Shown: piece by piece, positions 26,193 through 33,881 of the stretch | How positions within the stretch are numbered: position 1 is the stretch's first letter | Layout of the letters: each line of letters begins with the position of its first letter | NCBI RefSeq assembly: GCF_030252345.1 | Contig: NZ_CP126980.1 | Location: 5,781,501 to 5,845,500 of the forward strand | Length of the DNA stretch: 64,000 nucleotides | From: Actinoplanes oblitus | GTDB taxonomy: Bacteria; Actinomycetota; Actinomycetes; Mycobacteriales; Micromonosporaceae | Reading direction: 5' to 3' | Notes under the pieces: model-generated | Databases searched by the model: none | Seen by the model: only the letters and a program-made list of their open reading frames with translations | What the model was told of the DNA's origin: nothing | Translations under genes and position numbers: made by a program

Positions 26193-26979
26193 GGTGCCGG
26201 ACTGGGCGGCGGACGCCGCGCGACAGCTGCCCTATCCCCTGATCTTCTGCACCGTGAGCGGCGCCCACCTGTACGGTTTCGCCTCCGTCGACTCGGACCT
26301 CGACCTGCGCGGCGCGCACGTGCTGCCGGTGGCCGAGGTCGTCGGCCTGCGCACCGGCCCGGACACGCTGCGGCGCGGCGGTGTCCGGGACGGCGTCGAG
26401 CTGGACGTGGTCTCGCACGACCTGCTGAAATTCGCCAAGCTGCTGAACAGCCGCAACGGGTACGTCCTGGAGCAGCTGCTGTCGCCGCTGGTGGTGGTCA
26501 CCTCGCCGCTGCACGCCGAGCTGGTCGCGCTGGCCCCCGAGCTGATCACCCGCAACCACACCTACCACTACCTGGGCTTCTCGCACAGCCAGGAGAAGCT
26601 GTACGCCAGGACCGGGCAGCTCAAGCCGGCGCTGTACACGCTGCGGGTGCTGCTCACCGGGATCCACCTGATGCGCACCGGCCGGCTGGAGACCGACCTG
26701 CGGATCCTGGGCGCGGACCTCGACTACGTCCCGGACCTGATCGCGGCGAAGCGGGCGGCCGAGCACGGCCCGTTCCCGGCGGGTGCGGCCGACCGGCTCG
26801 CCGCCGACATCCCCCGGCTGCGCGCCGAGCTGGAGGCCGCCCGGGACGACTCGCCGCTGCCCGAGCGCCCGTCGTACGCCGCTGTCGACGCCCTGCACGA
26901 CCTGGTGGTCCGCACCCGCCTGGGCGGGCCGGCTCAGACCCGGGTGAACTCCATCACCCAGTTGGACTCCCAGGTCTGA
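26182..26979 (+). CDS. YcgL-like nucleotidyltransferase-domain protein (2 of 2)
   Basis: A 265-residue paralogue of the preceding protein, with VSGAHLYGFASVDSDLDLRGAHV as the GS...DxD active site and a matching helical C-terminal half (KPALYTLRVLLTGIHLMRTGRLE). It starts inside the previous gene with AAGAGG upstream, so the two are translated as a unit and may form a heterodimer. Both keep their catalytic acids. The 3' end overlaps the convergent gene at 26934 by 46 bp. In other contexts pairs like this act on tRNA ends or nucleotides; nothing here identifies the substrate. Confidence 0.82.
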   Translation: MTTEVPDWAADAARQLPYPLIFCTVSGAHLYGFASVDSDLDLRGAHVLPVAEVVGLRTGPDTLRRGGVRDGVELDVVSHDLLKFAKLLNSRNGYVLEQLLSPLVVVTSPLHAELVALAPELITRNHTYHYLGFSHSQEKLYARTGQLKPALYTLRVLLTGIHLMRTGRLETDLRILGADLDYVPDLIAAKRAAEHGPFPAGAADRLAADIPRLRAELEAARDDSPLPERPSYAAVDALHDLVVRTRLGGPAQTRVNSITQLDSQV

Positions 26980-27383
26980 CCGCCGTCGGCGGAGAACTCC
27001 TGCTCCCACCGCGCGGAGGTGGGCGTGATGCCGGACCAGACGAAGTGCGCCTTGATCGGCTTGCCCTCGTGGGTGTCGTCACCGTAGAAGTCCCCGCGGC
27101 CGTCGGCGAATCGGCCGGTGACCGGCGGGTACTGCCGGCCGGTGCGGCTGCTGGACCAGTACAACGACCACTCCTCGCGCTCGACGTCGAACAGCCGCAG
27201 GGTGAACCCGCTGCTGCCCAGCGTCGGGAAGACGATCTCGTCGATGTTGCCGCCACCACCGAAGATCGACTGACTGGTCGAGGTGCCGGGGAAGGTGATC
27301 CAGTCGGTACTGCCGGCGAAGAGGGTGGTCAGCCGCCGGTTGAGCACTGTCCAGGAGCCGATGAGGAAGTCGAAGTCGTTCAT
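26934..27383 (-). CDS. Conserved DUF1579-like protein
   Basis: A 149-residue beta-rich protein starting MNDFDFLIGSWTVLNRRL, with SQSIFGGGGNIDEIVFP and HEGKPIKAHFVWSGITPTSARWEQEFSADGGQTWESNWVMEF. This lipocalin-like pattern recurs in DUF1579-type hypothetical proteins of actinobacteria and bacteroidetes. Function is unknown. An ATG 12 bp upstream (27395) is an alternative start. The gene ends inside the convergent nucleotidyltransferase gene. Confidence 0.72.
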   Translation of the reverse strand: MNDFDFLIGSWTVLNRRLTTLFAGSTDWITFPGTSTSQSIFGGGGNIDEIVFPTLGSSGFTLRLFDVEREEWSLYWSSSRTGRQYPPVTGRFADGRGDFYGDDTHEGKPIKAHFVWSGITPTSARWEQEFSADGGQTWESNWVMEFTRV

Positions 27384-27512
27384 GCCAATGATCATGAAGC
27401 GCTATCCCTGACATCCTCTGTCAGTAACTGTCTCAGTGATTAGGCCGGTAGCCGGGGTGCTGCCTTGGCCGCCAACTCGGTGCGCGCCAGGCCCTGGAGA
27501 TCGGCTGCCGGG

Positions 27513-28367
27513 TCAGGGACGGCGGCCGATCCAGACGTCCCGGGTGGCGCGGACCACCAGGTCGTCACGGCCGGGCAGGCCGGCCACTATGTCGTCGAGG
27601 GCGGCCACGTCAGCGGCGCTCAGGCGGTCGGCGAGGCGGTCGCGGGTGCGTTCCAGGGTGACCTGCCCGTACCGCCTCGCCGTGGCGGACAGCGGAGCGG
27701 GCAGCTCGATGGCGAACCGCCGCTCACCGACCAGCTCGAAACCCGCGTCCTTGAGCCGGGCGCCCCAGTCCAGGCCCATGTGCATCCCGGCCTCCAGCCG
27801 CAGCCGGCCGAGCTCGGCCTGGCAGCGCTCCTCCAGCGCCGCCCCGGCCGGGTCGGTCAGGAACCGCGGGAACCCCTCCAGCTCGGTGATCATGAAGACG
27901 CCGCCCGGGCGGAGCACCTCGCGGACCTGCCCGAGCGTGCGCGCCGGGTCGGCCAGGTGGTGCATGGCGGCGGACGCCCACACCAGGTCGGCCGGGCCCA
28001 GCTCGGGCCAGTCGCCGTCGAGGTCGGCCCGCACCGTGCGGACCCGGTCGGCGACGCCCGCCTCGGCGGCCCGCTCGCGCAGCCGGGCCTGCATCGCCTC
28101 GTCGACGTCGACGGCGGTCAGTGTGGCACCCGGCAGCTGCCGGGCCAGGGCGATGGTGCCGGTCCCGGTGCCCGCCCCGAGGTCGACGACGCTGGCGCCG
28201 GCCGGGACGAGCCGGCCGGCCCAGCCGATGACCTCGCGGTAGTAATCCGCCAGCACCTCGGCGTCGAGATCGAGCATCTCGGCCATCTGCCCGCCGTCGC
28301 CGTGCCCGTGCCCGTGCCCGTGCCCGTGCCCGTGCTGGATGTTCCCGTGACCGTGTTCGTGTGCCAT
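27513..28367 (-). CDS. SAM-dependent methyltransferase with His/Gly-rich N-terminus
   Basis: A 284-residue class I methyltransferase: VVDLGAGTGTGTIALA (motif I), LTAVDVDEAMQ, DLVWASAAMHHLADP and LRPGGVFMITE follow in order, as in UbiE/Methyltransf_11 enzymes. Residues 3-24 are a His-Gly run encoded by a hexanucleotide (CGTGCC) repeat, a potential metal-binding tail and a slippage-prone tract. The start is fixed by TAGCGT 7 nt upstream. It is divergent to an XRE-cupin regulator, the likely controller. The substrate is unknown. Confidence 0.85.
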   Translation of the reverse strand: MAHEHGHGNIQHGHGHGHGHGHGDGGQMAEMLDLDAEVLADYYREVIGWAGRLVPAGASVVDLGAGTGTGTIALARQLPGATLTAVDVDEAMQARLRERAAEAGVADRVRTVRADLDGDWPELGPADLVWASAAMHHLADPARTLGQVREVLRPGGVFMITELEGFPRFLTDPAGAALEERCQAELGRLRLEAGMHMGLDWGARLKDAGFELVGERRFAIELPAPLSATARRYGQVTLERTRDRLADRLSAADVAALDDIVAGLPGRDDLVVRATRDVWIGRRP

Positions 28368-28374
28368 GACCCGA

Positions 28375-28396
28375 ACGCTAGCGCGTTCTTGCGCTA
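28375..28396. promoter_or_regulatory. Methyltransferase -10 overlapped by a palindrome
   Basis: TAGCGC-gttctt-GCGCTA (28379-28396) is a perfect inverted repeat. It overlaps the minus-strand TAGCGT -10 (28375-28380). It is a candidate XRE operator. Confidence 0.55.
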
Positions 28397-28402
28397 CCGG
28401 CA

Positions 28403-28425
28403 TACCATCTTGCGTATGACGCAAG
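28403..28425. promoter_or_regulatory. XRE-cupin promoter and start-codon palindrome
   Basis: TACCAT (28403-28408) lies 7 nt before the ATG at 28416. CTTGCGT-atg-ACGCAAG (28409-28425) is a perfect palindrome centred on the start codon, suggesting tight autoregulation. Confidence 0.6.
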
Positions 28426-28979
28426 ACGGCGAACTCGACGCCCTGGTCCGCCAGCGGATCCGCAGTCTCCGGGTCGCCCGCGGCTGGTCCCTGGACGAGC
28501 TGGCCTCCCGCGCCTACCTCACCCCGTCCACCCTGAGCCGCATCGAGACCGGCCACCGCCGGATCGCCCTCGACCAGCTCACCGCCATCGCCCGGGCCCT
28601 CAGCACCACCCTCGACCAGCTCGTCGAGTCCGGCCGCGACGAGGACGTGGTGATCCGCCCGCACCACGACGAGCAGCGCGGCATGACCACCTGGCTGCTC
28701 ACCCGCGACACCGCCCCGGCCGGCATGACCGTCGCCAAGCTGCGCGTCGACCGCCCGGCCCCCGCCGACCTGCGCGTGCACCCCGGCCGCGACTGGTTCG
28801 TGGTCCTCTCCGGCACCATCGTCCTGCGCCTGGCCGAGCGCACCATCACGGTCCGCGCCGGCGAGGCCGCCGAGTTCTCCACGATGGTCCCGCACGCCTT
28901 CGGCTCGGCCGGCGGACCCGCCGAAGTCCTCTGCATCCTCGACCAGGAGGGCGAGCGCTCCCACCTAGGCCCGAGATGA
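28416..28979 (+). CDS. XRE-family regulator with C-terminal cupin
   Basis: A 187-residue protein: HTH_3 at residues about 10-65 (IRSLRVARGWSLDELASRAYLTPSTLSRIETGHR), then a cupin barrel (LRVHPGRDWFVVLSGTIVLRLAERTITVRAGEAAEFSTMVPHAF). This HTH-cupin design senses a small molecule and regulates neighbouring catabolic or modification genes. It is divergent to the His-rich methyltransferase across two palindromes. Its stop is followed at once by a copy of the TTTCNGGTACGCC motif. Confidence 0.88.
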   Translation: MTQDGELDALVRQRIRSLRVARGWSLDELASRAYLTPSTLSRIETGHRRIALDQLTAIARALSTTLDQLVESGRDEDVVIRPHHDEQRGMTTWLLTRDTAPAGMTVAKLRVDRPAPADLRVHPGRDWFVVLSGTIVLRLAERTITVRAGEAAEFSTMVPHAFGSAGGPAEVLCILDQEGERSHLGPR

Positions 28980-28998
28980 CCCGCTTTCGGTACGCCCA
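28977..28998 (+). repeat. 3' motif copy after the XRE-cupin gene
   Basis: TGACCCGCTTTCGGTACGCC: the stop codon plus a variant of the ACCCCATTTCCGGTACGCC motif seen downstream of three other genes. Confidence 0.5.
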
Positions 28999-29018
28999 CA
29001 GCCCGCCCCGCCGTCCCC

Positions 29019-29390
29019 TCAGTCGATCGGCGGCGCCCAGCCGGGCCGCCGGATCAGGCAGAACGGATGCCCCGCCGGATCGGCGAACACGTCCTCCCCG
29101 GCCAGCCGCACCGCACCGAGCGCGACCACCGCCGCCCCCGCCACCTCGACGTCGTCCACCATCACGTCCACGTGCATCTGCTGCGGCACCGCCGGATCCG
29201 GCCAGGTCGCCGCCCGCTGGTCCGGCGCCCGCTGGAACGCCATCCCGGACGTGGTGGTGTCCGCCGACACCACCACGAAGTCCCCGTCGTCGTGGGTGAT
29301 CGGCTCCCCGAGCACCGCACTCCAGAACCGCGCCAGCCGCCGCGGATCCGGGCAGTCGACGATCAGATGGTGCCGGCGTCCGACAGGCAT
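29019..29390 (-). CDS. VOC family protein
   Basis: A 123-residue VOC-fold protein: RRHHLIVDCPDPRRLARFWSAVLGEP, QQMHVDVMVDDVEVA and FADPAGHPFCLI mark the paired beta-alpha-beta modules. A candidate metal site is His in the first strand and His in MHVDV; the terminal Glu is replaced (FCLI), so metal binding may be lost. Function unknown, possibly small-molecule binding. The ATG at 29390 has GAGGGGTGG upstream. It converges on the XRE-cupin gene. Confidence 0.8.
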   Translation of the reverse strand: MPVGRRHHLIVDCPDPRRLARFWSAVLGEPITHDDGDFVVVSADTTTSGMAFQRAPDQRAATWPDPAVPQQMHVDVMVDDVEVAGAAVVALGAVRLAGEDVFADPAGHPFCLIRRPGWAPPID

Positions 29391-29406
29391 GACAAACCAC
29401 CCCTCA

Positions 29407-29610
29407 CCCGGCTCCACCGGTGTTCCGGATCATCCGCCGCAACACCTCGAGCGCTGTCCCGTAGCCAGCATCCTCGATCCCGCCGTGGATCCGCGCGTCT
29501 GTCCGCCTCGGTCGGCCACAGCCGGCCCGCACCGTCCAGCCCGCTCGATCAGGGTCTCCGCCTTCGCCGCCAGATCATCCGCCGTCGCGTAGGTCAACAA
29601 CACGACAGCC
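29407..29610 (-). pseudogene. Frame-disrupted coding remnant
   Basis: On the minus strand one frame reads VVLLTYATADDLAAKAETLI and continues to GRC; a second frame then reads RLWPTEADR; a third reads IHGGIEDAGYGTALEVLRRM to a TGA near 29407. Each segment has coding-like composition, but they are joined by two frameshifts and there is no start. I interpret it as a decayed gene fragment; the family is not recognised. Confidence 0.4.
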
Positions 29611-29642
29611 GCCAGGCGCGGCGCCGGGTTCAATCGACCGTC

Positions 29643-30281
29643 ATGGACTACTACCTGCTTGCCGGGGACGGGATCCTGGTCGAGGAGTTCGCCTACGGCG
29701 AGGACCACGTGACGGTCGGGCTCGGCGGCGCGATGTGGACCGCCGGGAGCGGTGGCTGGCGCGGCGCCGGATCGTTCGGCACGGCCTTGCGTACGGACGA
29801 GCACCTGCTCGCCACGGTCACCCCGGTGGACCGCGACCGCGCCGCGCAGGTGTACCGGGGCCTCGCCGGCCGGCCGCTGCCCGCCGAGGACTCGCTGCGC
29901 GGGCACTTCGGCGACTGGGTGCGCTTCGCGACGACGGCCCCGTTGCGGTTGAGCCTGGACGACACCCCGCCCGGATTCGCCGAGAAGCGCGTCTATCGCG
30001 TGCTGTTCGCCAAGGAACCGCGCGACGCCCACCTCGCCGACCTGAACGCCACCTGGCCCGGCACCACCGACGGCGGCATCCCGGGCGGCCGCGGCCGGGC
30101 CGGCAACGACCTGTTCGCCTGGCACCTGCGCCGCGTCGGCAGCGGCATCGCCTGGGGCCTCGACGTCACCGTGCTGCTGGCCGGCGACAGCCCCGCGGTG
30201 GTCGGCGAGGTCCTGCGCAAACTGACCGCCGACGTACGCCGCCGCGGCCTGGTCCCGCTGGCCACCGAACGATTCGCCTGA
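29643..30281 (+). CDS. Conserved hypothetical protein
   Basis: A 212-residue soluble protein beginning MDYYLLAGDGILVEEFAYGEDHVTV. Periodic beta-strands and GGIPGGRGRAGNDLFAWHLRRVGSGIAWGLDVTV occur in the second half. I recognise no catalytic motif, signal peptide or membrane segment. The codon pattern is strongly actinobacterial, so the gene looks real. The neighbours (a decayed remnant upstream, a 529-bp gap downstream) give no functional clue. Confidence 0.6.
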   Translation: MDYYLLAGDGILVEEFAYGEDHVTVGLGGAMWTAGSGGWRGAGSFGTALRTDEHLLATVTPVDRDRAAQVYRGLAGRPLPAEDSLRGHFGDWVRFATTAPLRLSLDDTPPGFAEKRVYRVLFAKEPRDAHLADLNATWPGTTDGGIPGGRGRAGNDLFAWHLRRVGSGIAWGLDVTVLLAGDSPAVVGEVLRKLTADVRRRGLVPLATERFA

Positions 30282-30756
30282 CTACGGCACCGTTCCCGAG
30301 GCCGCCACCGGGTGCACGGCGGCTCGCAGCCACAACGGCGAGTGGTGCGACAGACTCCGCAGTCGCCTCCGGACCGGCCACCTCCGGGCCGCTGGCCGGC
30401 CCTCGGTGCCAGGCTCGGTGCTGGAGCGGCAGTGGGCGGCGAGGCCGGACTCGGCCCTCGAAGCGGGCACCTCCTCGCGAAATCGTGTCACATCGGCGGC
30501 ACGTTGACTTCGGGGGTATCAATGGTCGCGAATGCGATTCCTGCCGGGAACGGTGCCTTACTGAACGCGCGTCCGGCGACCACGGATGCGCCACCGGTGA
30601 AACCGGCATCCGGTGACCACCGCCTCAGCCCGGCGGCGGCGAGTCGGTAGTGACCGGCGGCGGTCCGGGCTTGCTCGGCGGGGCGCTTGCCAGGGCGTAC
30701 AAAAAATCGACCGGAAGAACGGCGTTCCGTGAGTTTTCGCACGCGCTCTTTTGCAT

Positions 30757-30770
30757 CCTAGGAATCTAGG
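30757..30770. promoter_or_regulatory. CCTAGgaatCTAGG palindrome upstream of the AbiEii-like pair
   Basis: Perfect 5-bp arms, centred about 35 bp upstream of the TAGGCT -10, where a repressor or activator of the pair could bind. Confidence 0.45.
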
Positions 30771-30798
30771 AGCTTGCTTTCCTGCCGGTATGACGGTT

Positions 30799-30804
30799 TA
30801 GGCT
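30799..30804 (+). promoter_or_regulatory. Leaderless -10 (TAGGCT)
   Basis: Exactly 6 nt upstream of the ATG at 30811. Confidence 0.6.
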
Positions 30805-30810
30805 GGGCGC

Positions 30811-31152
30811 ATGTCCGCGAGCGCCGCCCCCGTCGTCCACCTGGCCCGGCCGCACCGGCCGGTCGTCGTGGCCGGCACGCTCGCCGAATTGCGCGGGCCC
30901 ACCTGCGGGCTGGTGGAGTTGCCGTTGCGATTGTGGTGGCATCCGCAGCGCGCGTTCGATCTGGGGCAGCACACGATGCTCCTGTGGATGTATGAGAATG
31001 TGCTCCGGGAATCGATCCGGGTCGACGAGTTGCGCGCCTTTCTGGACGGCGCGACGCTGGTCCGGGTCTGGTCCGAGCTGAATCTTCCGCGCGCTGTCCG
31101 GGCGGCGTGGGAGGCCCGGCATCCGCGGCTGCGCGCCCGCCTCGCCGCGTGA
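30811..31152 (+). CDS. Small conserved protein upstream of an AbiEii-type nucleotidyltransferase
   Basis: A 113-residue soluble protein with LRLWWHPQRAFDLGQHTMLLWMYENVLRESIRVDELRAFLDGATLVRVWSEL in the core, likely mixed alpha/beta. It matches no HTH pattern I can see. It lies 18 bp before a nucleotidyltransferase of the AbiEii/AbiGii toxin family, apparently as one operon from a leaderless promoter under a palindrome. By position it could be the cognate antitoxin or accessory protein of a toxin-antitoxin-like pair; that is inference only. Confidence 0.65.
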   Translation: MSASAAPVVHLARPHRPVVVAGTLAELRGPTCGLVELPLRLWWHPQRAFDLGQHTMLLWMYENVLRESIRVDELRAFLDGATLVRVWSELNLPRAVRAAWEARHPRLRARLAA

Positions 31153-31170
31153 ATAGCCGGCCGGATTGAG

Positions 31171-31821
31171 GTGACCAGTTCCAGCGTCGACGACTTCTAC
31201 CGCGATGTCGCGCGGATCGCCCTGGCTGTCGCCGACAAGCACCGGTTCGTCCTCGGTGGCGGCGTCGCCTGGCTGGTCAACGGCCTGGTCGCCCGCCCCA
31301 CCGAGGACATCGACCTGTTCACCGACACCGAGGGCGCGGTGCTCGCGGCGGCCGGCGAGGTGGTCGCGGCCCTGACCGAGGCCGGCTATCGGGTGGTCCG
31401 CGAGGAGGGCGACGAGTTGTTCGCCGGGATGGACGCGGACATCCAGGAGTTCCTGGTGGCCGGCGAGCACCGGGCCCTGCGGCTGACGCTGTGCCGGCTG
31501 GACCGGCGGCGCACCCCGGTGGTGATGGACCTCGGTCCGGTGATGCACCTGGACGACCTGGTCGCGACGAAGGTGGCGGCGCTGGTCACCCGGCGCGAGG
31601 TCCGTGACTACATCGACGTGGCGGCGGCGCTGGAACGCTATCCGCTGGAGCGGGTGCTGGAGCTGGCCTACGCGGCGGATCCGGCACTGGAACCGGAGGA
31701 GATCGCCGACGCCGGCCGCTACCTGGATCGGCTCGACGACGTCCGGTTCACCCTGTACGGCCTCGATGCCGGAATGATCGCCCAGCTACGAGAGCGCCTC
31801 GCGGGCTGGCCGCGGGCATAG
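31171..31821 (+). CDS. Nucleotidyltransferase, AbiEii/AbiGii toxin-like family
   Basis: A 216-residue protein with a minimal nucleotidyltransferase core: FVLGGGVAWLVNGLVARPTEDIDLFTD (GG...DxD) and a third acidic/Lys region LDDLVATKVAALVTRREVRDYIDVAAALE, the pattern of PF08843-type enzymes. In AbiE systems the toxin transfers nucleotides to tRNA and causes abortive infection. Here the usual AbiEi HTH antitoxin is absent and the upstream 113-residue protein takes its place. The GTG at 31171 overlaps a weak TTGAGG. The TAG stop supplies the first bases of the next gene's -10. Confidence 0.78.
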   Translation: MTSSSVDDFYRDVARIALAVADKHRFVLGGGVAWLVNGLVARPTEDIDLFTDTEGAVLAAAGEVVAALTEAGYRVVREEGDELFAGMDADIQEFLVAGEHRALRLTLCRLDRRRTPVVMDLGPVMHLDDLVATKVAALVTRREVRDYIDVAAALERYPLERVLELAYAADPALEPEEIADAGRYLDRLDDVRFTLYGLDAGMIAQLRERLAGWPRA

Positions 31822-31824
31822 TGT
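31819..31824 (+). promoter_or_regulatory. Leaderless -10 overlapping a stop codon
   Basis: TAGTGT lies 6 nt before the GTG at 31831. Its TAG is the stop codon of the preceding gene. Confidence 0.5.
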
Positions 31825-31830
31825 GGCCGG

Positions 31831-32676
31831 GTGCCCGCGAACACCTGGAACTTCCGCTCGCTGCGCGGCATCCGCCGCCCGCCGAGCGAGTCCGGCACTG
31901 CCGAGTTCGACTTCGGTGACGGCCCGCGCCGGGTGGTGCCGTGGACCGCGACCCTGGACCTGCGCGGCCTGACGCCGGCGTCCGGGCCGGTCGACTGGAC
32001 CGCCCTGGACCACCTGCCCCAGTTGCGCGGGGTCACCTGGTCCGGCCCGGATCGCGGCCTCGCCGGCGCCCTGGCCGGCCGCCCGCGGATCACCTACCTG
32101 GACTGGTTCGACGCGCGGGGCGAGGTGGACCTGCGGGCGACGGCGGTGGCCCGGCTCCGGATCACCGGCCGCGAGCTGGGCGCCGTCCGGCTGCCCGCCT
32201 CGGCGACCAGTCTGCTGCTCCAGGAGCTGCGGCCGGACCTCGAGGTGGCGGCTCACGACGACGGGCACGGGCTCGCGCTGAACCTGACGAGCGCCGCGGA
32301 GCTGGTCGTGCCGCCCGGCGTGCGGCGGGCGCCGGAGGTCCGGCTCAACGTCGGCGGCGAGTTGTCGGTGCGGCAGCTGGAGCAGTTCACCGACCTGCGG
32401 CAGTTGACCGTCGACTTCGAGGCCCCGCCGGGCCGCCTGACCGGCCTGCCGCTGCTCGCCCGGCATCCGGGGCTGCAGCGGCTGTGCCTGATCAACGCCT
32501 GCCGTCTGGACCCGGCGACGTTTCCGGACCTGCCGGCGCTCCTCGAGCTCGAGGTGATCGGCACGCGCGCCGAGGTCGCCGCCGGCCTGGGCGAGCGGTT
32601 CCACGGCGCGACGCTTCCCGAGTTGACGATCCGCTACGCCCGGTCCGGCGAGAGCCGCTCGGCGCCGGAGGCCTGA
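31831..32676 (+). CDS. Leucine-rich-repeat-like protein
   Basis: A 281-residue protein with irregular leucine-rich segments: TLDLRGLTPASGPVDWTALDHLPQLRGVTW, VRLPASATSLLLQEL, LEQFTDLRQLTVDFEAPPGRL, HPGLQRLCLINACRLDPATFPDLPALLELEVIG. It has no signal peptide or membrane segment. It probably serves protein-protein interaction; partner unknown. Its end overlaps the convergent MFS gene by 43 bp. Confidence 0.68.
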   Translation: MPANTWNFRSLRGIRRPPSESGTAEFDFGDGPRRVVPWTATLDLRGLTPASGPVDWTALDHLPQLRGVTWSGPDRGLAGALAGRPRITYLDWFDARGEVDLRATAVARLRITGRELGAVRLPASATSLLLQELRPDLEVAAHDDGHGLALNLTSAAELVVPPGVRRAPEVRLNVGGELSVRQLEQFTDLRQLTVDFEAPPGRLTGLPLLARHPGLQRLCLINACRLDPATFPDLPALLELEVIGTRAEVAAGLGERFHGATLPELTIRYARSGESRSAPEA

Positions 32677-33881
32677 CGCCGGCCGCCACCCGCGGCCAGC
32701 GCCGTGACCGCCAGCACGCACAGCACGCCCCCGCTGGCCAGCGCCACCGGCCCGGACGTCAGCCGGGCCACCAGCCCGGCCCGCATGTTGCCCAGATCCG
32801 GCCCGGCCTGCCCGACGATCTGCTCCGCCGCCGCCACCCGCCCGAGCAACCCCGCCGGCGTGTGCAGCTGCACCACGGTCCCGCGCGAGACCACCGCCAC
32901 GGTGTCCGCCGCCCCGGCCACCACCAGGCAGCCGAGGCCCAGCCACGGACCGCCGGCCAGCCCGAACAGGGCGAGCGCCGCACCCCACACCGCCGACGCG
33001 CCGAGCATCACCGGCTGCGGCCGGGCCAGCCCGGAGTACGTCCCGGACAGCGCCGACGCGATCAGCCCGCCCACCGCGATCGCCGTCAGGAACAGCCCGA
33101 ACGTCCGCGGATCGCCGTCGAACCAGGTCGTGTTCATCAGCGCGAACAGGCTGATCGGCATCGCCAGCACGGTGGCCGCCAGGTCGGTGAGCAGCGCGGT
33201 GCGCACCACCCGGTGCCCGGCCAGGAACCGCAGCCCGTCCGCCACCGCGCGGGCCCCGGAGACCGCCGGCCCGCCGGCCGGTGGCAGCGCCGGGAGCCCG
33301 CGCACGCCGACGAACGCCAGCCCGAAGCTCACCGTGTCCACCAGGTAGCACCCGCTCACCCCGGACCAGCCCAGGACCAGCCCGCCCACCGCCGGCCCGA
33401 CCAGCATCGACGCCTGGAACGACAGGTGGTTCAGCGCGAGCCCGGCACCCAGCTGCTCCCGGCGCAACAGGTGCGGCAGATAGCTGCGCGCGACCGGTCC
33501 CCCGGCCGCCCCGACGCAGGACTGCACCGCGACCAGCACCAGGACGACCATCACCGGCGCCGGTCCGAGGAGGCCCTGCACGGCGAGCAGCCCGGTGCAG
33601 GCCGCGCAGCCGGCGGTGGTGAGCAGGGCGAGCCGGCGACGCTCGGCGCGATCCGCGAGGGCACCGGCGAACAGGCCGAACACCACGACCGGCAGCGCCT
33701 GGGCGAGCCCGACCGCGCCGGTCCAGACGGTGCTGCCGGTCTGCTGCCACACCTGGTACATCACCGCGACCAGCGTCATCTGGCTGCCGAACCCGGAGAG
33801 CGTCGTCCCGATCCAGAGCCGCCGGAAGGCCGGCGAGGAGCGCAGCGGCCGCAGGTCGAGCAGTGCGCCGGTCACCGCCAC
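32634..33881 (-). CDS. MFS transporter (EntS-like exporter)
   Basis: A 415-residue protein with about 12 membrane helices. Features are FRRLWIGTTLSGFGSQMTLVAVMYQVW at the N-terminus, the loop motif GALADRAERRRLALL (motif A) and RGTVVQLHTPAGLLGRVAAAEQI in the second half, typical of the enterobactin-exporter/macrolide-efflux group. It probably exports a drug or siderophore. Its ATG lies within the end of the MarR gene (10-bp overlap), so the two are co-transcribed and the exporter is probably induced when MarR is released. Confidence 0.88.
   Translation of the reverse strand: MAVTGALLDLRPLRSSPAFRRLWIGTTLSGFGSQMTLVAVMYQVWQQTGSTVWTGAVGLAQALPVVVFGLFAGALADRAERRRLALLTTAGCAACTGLLAVQGLLGPAPVMVVLVLVAVQSCVGAAGGPVARSYLPHLLRREQLGAGLALNHLSFQASMLVGPAVGGLVLGWSGVSGCYLVDTVSFGLAFVGVRGLPALPPAGGPAVSGARAVADGLRFLAGHRVVRTALLTDLAATVLAMPISLFALMNTTWFDGDPRTFGLFLTAIAVGGLIASALSGTYSGLARPQPVMLGASAVWGAALALFGLAGGPWLGLGCLVVAGAADTVAVVSRGTVVQLHTPAGLLGRVAAAEQIVGQAGPDLGNMRAGLVARLTSGPVALASGGVLCVLAVTALAAGGGRRQASGAERLSPDRA

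Larger units (their letters stand above)
30282..30810. other. 529-bp intergenic region
   Basis: No convincing gene. A minus-strand frame of 84 codons (30488-30742, GTG start) has weaker codon bias and no known relatives. The right end holds a local A/T-rich stretch (TACAAAAAATCG near 30700), a CCTAG-gaat-CTAGG palindrome (30757-30770) and the promoter of the next gene. Confidence 0.5.

Noticed and set aside
30488..30742. Minus-strand 84-codon frame in the 529-bp gap
   Set aside because: Weak third-position GC, GTG start without a ribosome site, no recognised relatives; kept only as a note in the region entry.
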